Source of the DNA: Plectosphaerella cucumerina
Lineage: Eukaryota > Ascomycota > Sordariomycetes > Glomerellales > Plectosphaerellaceae
Reading direction: 5' to 3'
NCBI GenBank assembly: GCA_020746995.1
Contig: JAGPXD010000003.1
Span: 4,650,001 to 4,714,000, forward strand
Length of the DNA stretch: 64,000 nt
The translations under genes and the position numbers were made by a program. This document shows, in pieces, positions 19,889 to 30,828 of the stretch. The notes under the pieces were generated by a model. That model ran no database searches. It had not been told where the DNA came from and worked only from the letters and a program-made list of their open reading frames with translations. Within the stretch, counting starts at the first letter, position 1, and every line of letters begins with the position of its first letter.

Positions 19889-22800
19889 ATGGCCAAGCAC
19901 CTCTCCTCGGCATCCAACAGGATCCAGGGGACCCTGAACAACCACGGCCTGTCCTTCAACGGGAACAGCTTCCAGGGCAGCCACTTGTACTTTAGTGAGT
20001 GAGAAGCTCATGAGTATTCACACCCATAACCCCAGCAGCAGTAGCTGACGAGGCTGGCTTACCCCTAGGTGGTGACAGCCTCAACCTCGAGTCCAACTGC
20101 AGAAAGGCCCTCTTCCAGACCAACCCCGTCGACGACCGCAGCGAGGTCGCCACCGGAAAGCCCAAGATCATCCACAAGGCCTGCGAATGGATCCTCGACC
20201 ACGCCACCCTCAGGACATGGGCCGACGAGGCCTCGGGCCCTCAGCTCCTCTGGATCTATGGCGGCTCCGGCATGGGCAAGACCATGATGTCCCTCTTCCT
20301 GCTCGAAAAGTTTGAGGCGAGCGAGGCCCTGCGCGGGGGACCGGACGGCGTCCTCCTCTTCTACTTTGTCGACAACCGCAATGAGAGGCGCAACACGGCC
20401 GTCTCGATGCTCCGCGGCCTCATCCACGCCCTACTCCAGCACCGTCCGGCCCTGATGAGCCATCTGCTCCCCGACTTTGAAGTGCAGAAGGAGGCACTAT
20501 TCGCCCGGACCTCCCTCGAGGCCCTCTGGAGGATCTTCACCACCATGTTGCGGGACCCCTCCGCCGGGCCCGTCCGCTGCCTGATAGATGGGCTCGACGA
20601 GTGTCTCGAGGAAGACCTCGTGCGCCTCCTGCGCAAGATCACCACCTTTTTCGAACATGAGCAGCGCGGTGCCGCTTCCGCCCCTGCGACTCTGAAGCTG
20701 ATCCTAGTCAGTCGCGAGGCCCCGGCCTGCATCGCCGACAACCTCTCCAACTATCCACGCATTGATGTCTCCGCTGCGACAGCCCGCACGCGCATCATCA
20801 GAGTCACCGAGGAGGGACAGACGACGACAACGACCTCCACCAGCGTTAGAACCGACAAGAAGTTTGCAGATCTGGTCAGGGTGGCAGTGGAGAAGAATAA
20901 GACGAGCCAGCAGGTTCACGAGGCCAGCGATGAGCAGGCTGGTGGCCACAGCTCGGCCCAGCCGCCTCCACTCCCGCCACGACTCCCGCCACGGCATGTT
21001 TCTGGGGGATTATCAGTGAGCAACGAAGGCTCCCATGTACCGCCGAGCAACGACAGGCCCAATGTGGCCAGCCATCAGTACGTTGCGGACGAGTACACCT
21101 TTGACCCGCCAGTAGAAGACGACAGTGAGGACGAAATCGAGAATAGGGTCAGCGCCAACAACCCCATCGGTGACCCGCCTCAATCCGAGCAGACTCAATC
21201 GGAGGCACCACCCGTCTACGTGGTCCAAAGCGAAGCCCAGGTCGTGACGAAGACAGATATCCAAGTCGACGGGAAAGTTGATAAAGGATCAACAGACTTG
21301 CCAACCAAAGGACAAGTCGAGGAGGAGGTGCACGTCGACCAGGGCTCCCTCGAACACTACATCGACGCCATGGTTTCTCAGCTGGCCGAAGACATGGGCT
21401 ACGACGAGTCCATCTCCGCCCTCGTGGGCGCCGGGCTTCGTAGTCGAGGCGACGGCACGTTCCTCTGGGTTGACCTCGCCGTCGAGGAGATCAAGCGTCA
21501 CCCTGTCCATCAGGTCGAGGACGTCGTGGACCAGCTGCTTCCCGGCCTTGACAACATGTACTGCAACACCCTGCATCAGATCACCCCCGAGTTTGTGCCC
21601 CTGGCGACGGCCCTGCTGCGATGGGCCGTCACAGCCCGGCGGCCAATGTACGTGGCGGAGCTCGCGACGGCGCTCACTCTGCAGGGATTCACCTCAGACG
21701 ACCCCCGCGAGATGGTCGAGAAGGGCATCGCCATCTGCGGGTCCATGTTGGCCCTCAAGGCCGGAGACGAAAAGGTTGACGCGACGGTGCAGCTGTCCCA
21801 TCTGTCGGTGAAGGACTTCCTGACGGCATCCGATGGCCCGATCTGCAGCGATGCCCACCTCAGCAAATTCCACGTCGACACGGGCCTGGCCGATGGCGAG
21901 ATCGCAACTCTTTGCATCCGATACCTCGAGCAGGGCTGCCTCAAGGCCGGGCGCGTGTCTGACGATGGGGCGGAGCGACTTGCGCAGTTCCCACTGCTCG
22001 TATACGCCATCGAGTCCTGGCCGGATCATCTGCGTCTGGCGTCGCATCCGCAGGTCGACCTCGACTGGCCCTTTTTCCAGCCCAACTCGACCATCCGCAA
22101 GAACTGGTGGTCGACGTACTTCACCTGGAAGACAGGAAAAAGCGTCTACTGGGTTCCTCGCAGCTTCAACCTGCTCCATCTGGCGGCGTACGCCAACATC
22201 CCCCCCATCGCGCAGCGACTGGAGGAAGTAGGTGCCTTCTATCCGCGGCTCAACGACGCGGACAGCTACGGCTGCTCGGCGCTGGACGTCGCCGCCGTCG
22301 AGGGTAACCTGGAAATCTTCGCTTTCCTGCACAGCAAGGGCGCGAAACTGGAAACAGTGGGCGGCGAGGACGTCTTCACCACGGCCTGTAAGAAGGGGCA
22401 GGCCAAGATTGTCGAATACTTGCTGGACGCAGGATACGACGTCAACGCGATCGTCGAGCCCACCGGCATGGACGCCCTCAAGATTGTCGCCTTGACCCCT
22501 CGCTTCCTGCACGGCGTGGCAAGTGAATACCAGACCTTGGAGAGCGACCACTGGACCATGATGCTTAGCGACATGGGCACCGAAACAACGCCTATATTCG
22601 ATGCTTGTATGTTTGGCCACACCTCGGTCGTGGAGCTGCTGCTCCGCCGGGGCGCGGATCTAGGGCGCCTCACATCCAGCAAATGGACGGCCCTGCACAC
22701 CGCTGCGTGGACGGGACAGCTCGAGTGCGTCAAGCTCCTCATACAGCACGGGGCAGATCCCGAGCAGGCGAACGAAGGCGGGCTCGTCGCCCTCCACTGC

Positions 22801-23328
22801 GCCGCTTCCCGGGGCAAGGCGGCCGTGGCGACATATCTGCTCGAGCAAGGGGTAAAAGTCGACGCGGTCACGCCGAGACAAAGGACCTCGCTGCATTTTG
22901 CGGCGGCCTACGATAGCGTCGACACAGTCCAAGCGCTGGTCGCGGCCGGCGCCGATATCGAGGCCCGGTCCTACAAGGGAGAGACGCCCCTGCACGTGGC
23001 GGCGCGGAGAGCAATGCCAGGGACCGTGGAGGCGCTTCTGGCGCTGGGAGCTCGGGTTGATGCCGTCGAGCAGGAGGGGAAGACGCCGCTCGCGGCACTG
23101 CGGGAGACCAGGTTCCTGTCGGACGACCAGAAGAAGGTGGTGCAGATGCTGGAGAAGGCAGAAGCTGCGAGAGCTCCGTCGACCGCGGTATCGGCTCCTT
23201 CTTTCAGCTACACGCCGCCTCCGCCGGGGGGTTTGTCTGCGGGAGCATCGCCGACGGCTAAAAAGAGGAGGAGTTTCTTGAGCTTGTCGGGCATGGTGGA
23301 CAAGGTGGAGGGTCTGTATCTGAGGTAG
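19889..23328 (+). CDS. NLR (STAND) receptor: N-terminal amyloid-type motif, NACHT, ankyrin repeats
   Basis: NOD-like signal-transducing NTPase of 1121 residues. Exon 1 (19889-19994) encodes only the first 35 residues plus one base. After a 74-nt intron (GTGAGT...CTGAC...CTAG), exon 2 (20069-23328) carries the rest. Residues 12-35 hold the motif IQGTLNNHGLSFNGNSFQG, resembling the C-terminus of the neighbouring hydrolase. The NACHT domain follows with Walker A GGSGMGKT (100-107) and Walker B DGLDEC (209-214). A long disordered Pro/Ser/acidic stretch (about 280-450) interrupts the NOD module before the helical part resumes (FLWVDLAVEEIK). About ten ankyrin-type repeats span roughly 733-1060. 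The start ATG lies in a CGCCATGG context; an overlapping ATG at 19882 is in a different frame. Inferred role: ligand-triggered oligomerisation templates amyloid folding of the partner hydrolase. Confidence 0.9.
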
Positions 23329-23710
23329 GTGGTGGGAAGGGTATTTAAACGAGAGAGTGTAGAGCTTCAGGCAATCCTGCTGTTGCGTACGTATCGCTCG
23401 TAGATGTAATAATGTCAATAGACTGAGGGTGACGTTGAAGAAGATGAGTCGACGCGAGGTTGAAGGTTGGAGCTGAGGAGGTCAATGTTAGCGGATGAGT
23501 CAGCGGAGGCCAGTCTACGGGCGCTGTTAGTGGAATGCTTCTGGCGTTTTAGCGGATGGAAGCCTAGAAGCTGAGCTGAGGTCACTAGACTTCATCGTCA
23601 CCTGTTGTTCACCTCACCTCACCCCAAACATCACCACATCGATTCCGCCTACTTCTTTCACTTTGCCAACCGCAAAACTCAAACCCCCCAGCAGCTGTCA
23701 GACCTTCGCC
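23329..23710. other. NLR 3' region and aprataxin promoter
   Basis: No gene is seen. Tandem plus-strand spacing with a pyrimidine-rich segment near 23600-23700 before the next start codon. Confidence 0.55.
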
Positions 23711-24612
23711 ATGGCGGCCCCCAAACCCCACGAAGACGAGGCCATGACAGCCGATGAGCTCCAGCCATCCTCATCCTCCTCATCCAAAGCTCCCGCCGCT
23801 CGCAATGCATGTGCGGTCCCAAGACGTCACCCAGCTACATCCTCTAAGAGACTAACACCGTCCCTCTCACAGTCACCGCCCTGATGGCACCCAAGGCCAA
23901 GAAACCAGCTCCAGCTCCCGCACCGCAACCATCCCGCTTCGCAGACCGCATCCGCGACGGCCTAGGCGTCTACCTCGACGACCCAGCTTCCTTCCCCGCC
24001 TCACGCGTCATCTACTTCAACGACGACTTCGTCGCCATCAACGACCTCTACCCAAAAGCCAGCGTCCACACCCTCCTCCTCCCCCGCTCCCGGAAACACA
24101 ACCTCCTCCACCCCTTCGAGGCCTTCGAGGACCCCGCCTTCCTCGCCTCCGTACAGCGCGAGGTGACCAACCTCAAAAGCCTCGTCGCCTCCGAGCTCCG
24201 CCGGCGTTTCGGCAGCGACAGCGTCGCCGATGCCAGACGAGAAGCCGTCCTAAACGGCGACGCCGAGCCAGAAGGCGATGAACTACCACCCGGCCGGGAC
24301 TGGATGGCCGATATCAAGACGGGCATCCACGCCCATCCCAGCATGAACCATCTACACATCCACGTCCTCTCGCGCGACATGCATTCGCCCTGTCTGCACC
24401 ACCGCAAGCACTACAACTCGTTCAACACGCCCTTCCTCATTGACGTTGCTGACTTTCCCCTGGAAAAGGACGACCCGCGCCTGCATCCTGGCCACGCGGG
24501 CTACATGCGACGCGACCTCGTCTGCTGGCGCTGCGGGGCCAACTTTAAGAACCAGTTCAAGAAGCTGAATGAGCACCTCGGTGTCGAGTTTGAGGCGTGG
24601 AAAAAGCAGTGA
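23711..24612 (+). CDS. hnt3: Aprataxin-like DNA deadenylase (Hnt3 family)
   Basis: DNA-repair enzyme that removes AMP from abortive ligation intermediates at DNA 5' ends. Exons are 23711-23810 and 23873-24612; the 62-nt intron has a GACTAAC branch site and the product is 279 residues. The junction restores AFTALMAPK. The HIT domain contains the histidine triad H-L-H-I-H (His193, 195 and 197), preceded by HPSMN. The C-terminal zinc finger has Cys251, Cys254, His268 and Glu272. This C-x2-C-x13-H-x3-E spacing is that of the C2HE finger of yeast-type aprataxins. A Ser-rich N-terminus of about 35 residues precedes the fold. The ATG is in GCCATGG context. It lacks the FHA domain of animal aprataxin, as expected for fungi. 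Confidence 0.94.
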
Positions 24613-24941
24613 GGAAAGCAGATGGTTAGCATGCAAAGAAAACAGGCATCGCATACTGCAGCCTAGTAATGACTTGGGGCGCCAAGCAAGCCGGCCTTTT
24701 CTGCCTCACCTGCTGTATCCCCCGGCCAATACGTCCCAAATGTACACTTCGTCACGACGTAAATCAGATATCCCCAAACGCCATGCCATCCATACCCGCC
24801 CCATCCGCGCAGGGAGATGTACCTCCCGTTGTAGAGACACAACGTCCTCCGAGACGTGATCGGTTGTTCTGTAGATGAAGCTCCTAGATGTCGTCAGTCA
24901 AGCTCTACCATATCTCCTCAACATCAACATACCTGGCCCAT
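24613..24941. other. Convergent 3' region
   Basis: The 3' ends of the aprataxin gene (+) and the AT-hook gene (-) face each other. No gene or strong structure is seen. Confidence 0.55.
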
Positions 24942-25730
24942 CTAGAAACCGCCGTTCTCCCCGTTCGGCTCGTCCTGCTCATCCTCAGAAATAGGGCTGC
25001 TGTAGCGATCCGACGCCGGAGCCTCAGCCTTATCAGCCGAAGTGATGACAGTCTTGACCTCGCCCTCCGTCGCGCCCACCCCCGCGTCGGGCTCGTCCTT
25101 CTTCTCGCCCTCGCCCATTTCCTGATCCTCCTCCGCGGCAAAGTTCTCAGCCTCCTCGCCGCCTAGCACAGGGCTCGCACCCCTATCGGGGACGGGCGTC
25201 GCAGAGCCCTTCGGAGTGGCCGACTTGGGCGGGCGACCGCGGCGCTTAGGCTCCGACGCCACCGAGGCAGGCGTCTGGGCGACCAAGGCAGGTGTCTGGA
25301 TCTTGCGGGGGCGTCCACGGCCCCTCTTCTCGCCCGTTCCTGGCGTCGCGACGGCAGCCTTTGCCTTGGGAGCAGCTTTCTTGGGCGTCTTCTTCGCGAC
25401 GGGCGCGTCTTCTTCTTCGGCGACGACCTTGCGCGGCCTACCGCGACCGCGAGCGACGGGGGCAGGCTGGTCTTCCTTCTCGGCAGCGGCAACGGCAGCA
25501 GCTGCGGCGGCAGCGACGGCCGAGGTGTGCGTCGCCCTCTTCGCCGGCGCCGTCGACTTGGTGACGCCGCTGTCGATGGTTCCCGTCTTCTTGTTCTTGC
25601 TTCCTAGAGGCCGTCCGCGGGGACGACCCGACTTGCCGACCTTGGCGGCGGCCGTGGCTGCCTTTTCGGCGTCGGTCTTGCGGGGGCGGCCGCGGCCGCG
25701 CTTGACGGGCTCTTCGACGGTGGGAGCCAT
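24942..25730 (-). CDS. AT-hook chromatin protein (HMGA-like)
   Basis: Small basic-then-acidic nuclear protein of 262 residues in a single exon. It carries five AT-hook minor-groove-binding motifs: three GRGRPRK copies, one GRPRGRPLG and one RRGRPPK. They are separated by Ala/Lys-rich linkers, including an Ala-rich run after TSAVA. The C-terminal third is acidic (EEAENFAAEEDQEMGEGE). AT-hooks bind AT-rich DNA, and such proteins act as architectural chromatin factors; no enzymatic domain is present. The start was placed at MAPTVEEP, directly before the first hook. The frame stays open upstream to 25847, but that extension is compositionally leader-like. Low-complexity composition means orthology cannot be assigned from motif content alone. 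Confidence 0.85.
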   Translation of the reverse strand: MAPTVEEPVKRGRGRPRKTDAEKAATAAAKVGKSGRPRGRPLGSKNKKTGTIDSGVTKSTAPAKRATHTSAVAAAAAAAVAAAEKEDQPAPVARGRGRPRKVVAEEEDAPVAKKTPKKAAPKAKAAVATPGTGEKRGRGRPRKIQTPALVAQTPASVASEPKRRGRPPKSATPKGSATPVPDRGASPVLGGEEAENFAAEEDQEMGEGEKKDEPDAGVGATEGEVKTVITSADKAEAPASDRYSSPISEDEQDEPNGENGGF

Positions 25731-26437
25731 TCGAGGTCTGGCGATTTTTTCTGATTGGTTTTGGTGAATGAATTGATCGAATGGAGGGTTGTTGCGAAGA
25801 GACAGAGAGGATGGTGGTGATGGTGGATGGGCGCGTCGCAGACGCATCGCAGACGCGTCGCGCGGAGCTCTACTATAGCTCAGCTTAGTACGGAAGCTTT
25901 TCAGGTACTCAGGTACCTACCTGTTCACCCTGGGGGTGGGCTTGTACTTGAGCTGCTGACTACTTTGCCCTATAAATCGGTACACTGTGCGGAAAGATTG
26001 GATTGAAAAGGAGCCCCTGACTACCCTAGCTTCACCATGCTCCTTCAAGCAGAGTTGACTATCCCCTTCGCCCCTCTAGTTGTTTCTCGTTTTTCATCGC
26101 TTTGTCTCTTACCCAATCAGGATTCTAGGAGGCGTATTTCTAGGCAGGCTAGGCCCCGCAAGGCATCTTCTCTCAAGCTCTACGTGGTGGCTTTACAGCT
26201 GGGTATTTCAAGGGGCTTCTTTGCCCGTCCTCATAATTCACATCTTCAGCACTCTGTGCAGTATTAGAGTACAAGAAATAGACCATAGCTAAGCAATGTA
26301 TTCAAATCATCTGTCAACGCCAATATACTATTTGTCCAATCCCAGTTTTCCAACCATAGGTATACAACCTCCCCCAACGCCTCGCAACCCAGAAAGACAT
26401 GTTCCCTCTCAATCCCGTTCAACAGGACCCCGACCCC
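25731..26437. other. AT-richer intergenic region
   Basis: This stretch is visibly lower in GC than its surroundings, especially about 26040-26420, with TACTCAGGTACCTACCT-like sequence near 25915. It contains no convincing gene and no terminal repeats. It could be AT-hook promoter plus the 3' region of the GMC fusion gene. Confidence 0.45.
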
Positions 26438-29400
26438 CTAGTAATGCAACTCACCACTCTCCTCCAGCTCCGAAAACCGATCATCCGGCTCCTCAAACTT
26501 ATACGTCTCCCCCCGAACAACACGATCAACCTCATCCCGCACAAAAGGATACACATCCTTCCACGCATTCCGCCCCATCCAACAGTCCAGATGACCGTAC
26601 CCGGGCACGATCCTCCTCCGATACATGACCCCGTCACCCTGACCACCAGTCGACCCAAACGTCTCACAAAGGGTCTCATACGTCCGCTCCGTCGCCTCGG
26701 TGCTCAGCACCGCATTGTCTCCTCCCACGAACAACATGACAGGAATCCCCTTCAGCCGGCGCACGTTCCGCTCCGACGTCAGCCTCTCGAATAGAGGCCC
26801 GTTGGTCATGACGTGGCCCTCGGCGCCCTGCTTCATCAGCAGCTGCAGCTGCGTCATGTTGACGCCGCCGAAGAACCGGTCAATCTGCCGATGCGTCGCC
26901 TCATTCAGGTTGGCGTGGTTCCAGCACCGGCCAAAGACGAGCGTGCACCGGTGGCAGCTGGCGTTGTTGCACATCTCCTTGCGCTCTTCGGGGTAGAAAC
27001 GGAGGACTTGGTTGATGCACTTCTGCAGGAGGCTGTCGTCGCGCGCCGTGCTGCATGAGAACCAGCTGCCCACGACGCGCTTGTAAACGCCATCGAGCGC
27101 CACGGGGACGCGCACCTTGGCCATGTTGCCGGGGCTCCAGACCGGGTTCATGAAGACCTGGCTGGCCGAGATGCCCAGGATCCAGTCTGACGGGATGGTG
27201 CCGTCCAGGAGACCGGTGCTGAAGGCCACGCTGCCCATGCAGTGCGAGATGGCGTAGATCTTGTTGCCCGCCGAGTTGGCGCGGCGGTACTCGGGGTGCT
27301 CGCGCACGTACTCGATGCACGCTCGCAAGTCATGTCGTGCGTCGTATGTCGTCCAGTTGTTCTGTGCAATCATAAGCATCCCGATGCGGTGCACCGGGAT
27401 GAAGACGCGGTAGCCTGCCCGCGTCAGGTAGTTGACGGCGTTGTAGCGGATCGTCGGCAGCGCAAAGATCTGGTGATCGACCGCGGCGCCGGGAATCATG
27501 ATGATGTTCTTCGTCTCCAGGCCCGGGTTGGTCGATTCCCACATGTGCATCCGCGACTTGACCCCGTCGCGCGCCACAATGACAAACGATGCGTCTGGGG
27601 GCGTGTCGTTGATGAACCCGTTGTAGCTCACGCTGGGGTACTGCAGCGGCGTGAGAGGGCTCAGGAAGAGCGACAGCGACTTGCGGGTGAAGTACGTCAG
27701 GAAGCTGGCCGCGCTGTAGGCCTTCTTCAGGAGACTGCTTCCCGTAGGCGTCATGGTCATGATCTGCGACATGAAATCGGCCGGCTGGATGTGCATGATG
27801 CCCTTGGCCACGACCTTTCCGTGCCGCCACGCCTCCTCACACTCGTTCGGCTCCAGCGACCTGTTAGGCTCCAAGATCGTCACGTACAGCGTGCTCGTCG
27901 CCCTCCAGAACTGCAGGGGCGCCAGGGCAACCGACGAGTCAACCACCTTGTAGCCGTGGAAGTGAAGCACCTTGCCGTCAACGCCTCGCATGTCAAAGTC
28001 GTACGTCATGTTCCGCGTGCCAGGCGCCTTCTGGTCCAGGACGAAGAGGTTGAAGTCGCCGCGCTGCACCATGAAGGGGGAGCCAGAGATAGCCGGGCAC
28101 ACAAAAGTGCCCGTCAGCACCGCCGAGTGGTCAGGCTCCTTGACCGTCGACCTGGTGTTGAACGACTGCACGCTGAGGAAGAAGCGCGCGCTCTCGCAGA
28201 GGCTCTGCGCCGTCCTGTAGGCCAGCTCGTATGTCTGGCGCTTGTCACCGATCAGGCCGTCGTCGCGGTGGATGAAGCCAGACATGACCTCAGTGAAGCC
28301 GAACCCGGGTGCGTTGGCCGCGCTGGCGAGGGAAATCTTCTCCGACGTCTTGGCGATGATCTTGCCCTCCTTGTCGAGTACCTTTGCGCCCATGGCTGTC
28401 GGGGCAAACTTTGGCTCCGCAAACAGGTCGATGATGCCGTTTCTCTTGGCGTGGATCTTAAAATTGCGCTTCTGGATGAAGAGATCCACGGATCTCTCGG
28501 CGAGGGCGGTGATGGTGGCCAAGGGGTTGACACCGAGGGCAGCCGGAATGACCGCGGCGTCGGTGACGATGAGGCCGTCGTGAGTCTCGTCATCATCTCC
28601 GGTGAAGAGCTCGCCGTTGTGCGCAGTGGCACCGGTGCGGGCGCTTCCATCTCGTGCCATGCAGGCGCCACTGGAGAATGTCAGTCGATGTCATGCTGAT
28701 AATATGGAGCTAGACTCACCCAATGGGATGCACGGTAACCTGCTGACCACCCATGAGAGCGTAGAAGGGGTTGTGCACGAAAGTGCCGCCGACAGCCTCG
28801 GTCGCCTTGGCCAGCAGTTCGTGAAGCTTCTTGACTTGATCGCTGCCTCCCACGCCGAGGAACTCGAGCACCGGCTTGTCGTCCTTGAGTGTAAGCATGG
28901 CTTGGCTGCCTAGGGTTGCCGTCAGCATTCGATTCCCAGTAACCACACTCGCAAGGGGTGCGCCTACTATCATGGGACATGACCAGGTAGACCTGGGTGT
29001 TATCCATGGAGCCTCCCTGAGCATGCGCTCCGAGCAGTCGGCTCTTGTACTGGGCCAGTGAAGAGCGGACCTTCTCCGAGAAGGGCTCGTTCGATGGCGC
29101 TACGTTGCCGGGCATCATCTCAAGCAAAGTCTGAAGGAAAGGAGCCAGGGCACGGGGAATGGCGCCCTCCTCGATAACAAACCCGTCCAGCGGGTTCTCG
29201 TGGCCCTCGCGGCAGTCGATGACCGAGTTGATGGTCGGGCCGATGGGGTTGTAGGGGTTCGGGAAGGGCTTTCCGATGGCGTTGGCCTCATAATCCGTGT
29301 TGTATCTAAGAATGTGTTAGTTTCCATCTACTAAAGAGATGCAAGAGCGCTGTGACGTACCCAAACGCGAGCATATCGCCGTTGCCGCTCATGCCCTGAC

Positions 29401-30828
29401 CGACCCGGTCGCTCAGCGGCAGACCCATCTCCTTGCTTCTAAGAAGGATCTCTGTCGTGCCGACGGCGCCGGCACCGAGGAAGACGCACTTCTTCGCATG
29501 AACCCACATGAGGTCGCCGTGCAGGTTGGCCTTGAAGTGGCCCCTGTTTCTTCCGTGCCAGGCAAAGTAGATGATGTAGCCTTCCCTGTTCTCCGCCTTC
29601 TTGATGTACCGCACCTCACTCTCGCAGAACATCTCGGCGCCCCAGTTCCAGGCGTCTGCGAGGTAGGTGACCAGCGTTGTGTTCTTGGAGCCATCGTTGA
29701 CGCCCGTGCAGTCCTGGCCGGTGAGGGCAGAGGGGGACATCTCGACGCCAGCGCTGTTAGGGCCGTTGCGGAACCTGGTGGTCTGCGGGACCTTTCGCCA
29801 CTTGTCCTCCATGCCGAGGGCGGCGGCCTGCTTCTTGAGCAGCTCGACCTTGGGGAGCTCTGGCCAGTCATCGGGATACTCGGTCGGTTGCAGGACCTGC
29901 CTGGCCCAGTCATAGTCTGAAATGCCAGGTAAATCAGTATGATTCTCTGTCATCACGCAGCGGAATACGACACCTACACTTATCCAGGGTAGAGGGATCA
30001 TTTCGGATCTCCTCAGGCCAGAAGGGCATGGAAAGGGTTTCCTTGTCGGTCTCGAGGAAGACATTGGCGTTCATCAGGCTTGTTCCACCGAGACCTGTTT
30101 CATCGTGTCAGTCCACGGACCACGGAGAAGACAGAGAGGCGAGGAGTCTTACCATTGCACACGACAGTATTGAGCCCCTTTCCAAAGATGAGGTGGTACA
30201 TGCCAGTGGGATCGCCCTGTTGAACCATCTGACTCGGGAACCAGCTGGGGGAGAACTCCCCGGAAACGTGCACCTCGTCGAGAGCGTCCAGCACCCCACT
30301 TGGGTACTCGCCGGGCCATTTCTCGTTGCCACGCTCGAGAACGCAGACGGACTGCCTGTTGCCAAACTCGTCCTCGCAGCGAGCCAGCCTGGAAGCGGCC
30401 ACGGCACCACCGTAACCGGAACCGATGACGACCACGTCGTAGCTGCTTCTCATGAGCTCGACGGGCTTGGAAATGCGGGGAAACTTCTTGGTCCGCGCAT
30501 CGTCGGCGTAGGTGCGGATATTGGCGTGCGAGCGGGAGCGGGGCCCCCCGGCGTCCTCCTCGTGGATGCCGAAGCTCTTGATGCGGTGAGACTTGGAGTG
30601 GTTGATTCCGTTGGAGATGGGCTCCTCGCGGTATGATCGGGTATGTGATGTGGAGGAGGATGTGCTGGGTCTTGAGGGAGTGGAGGTGTTGTGGTTGCTG
30701 CCCTCACCGTTGTGGTGGTACTCGGGGGTACTTGATGATGTGCCGTTGATGGGCTTCTTGACAGGGTGGTAAGACATGCCGTCGACGGAGGCCGTGGGTG
30801 AGCTGGGCTCAACCGCCATGGGGGCCAT
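26438..30828 (-). CDS. GMC (cholesterol-oxidase-like) oxidoreductase fused to C-terminal alpha/beta hydrolase
   Basis: Two-enzyme fusion of 1369 residues. Six exons: 30828-30153, 30094-29978, 29916-29361, 29305-28968, 28909-28720 and 28670-26438; introns are 49-61 nt and every junction keeps frame. After a Ser/Pro/Thr-rich N-terminus of about 125 residues, the FAD dinucleotide fold has GSGYGG at 136-141, followed by LGGTSLMNANVF and the C-terminal GMC region HPIGGACMARDG and VIPAALGVNPLATITALAE. From about residue 900 an alpha/beta hydrolase fold follows, with a nucleophile elbow SHCMGS (Cys1103 where Ser is usual), an acid-loop GGDNAVLS and a histidine motif GYGHLDCWMG. The first half suggests FAD-dependent sterol or alcohol oxidation; the second an esterase or acyl-transfer role. 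Substrates are unknown. Confidence 0.9.

Noticed and set aside
25731..25847. N-terminal extension of the AT-hook protein
   Set aside because: The frame is open and has an ATG, but the added residues look like translated leader (HPPSPPSSLSLRN), and MAPTVEEP sits directly before the first hook.
26040..26420. AT-richer block as a transposon or mutated repeat relic
   Set aside because: No terminal repeats, target-site duplications or transposase-like frame are visible, and the block is short.
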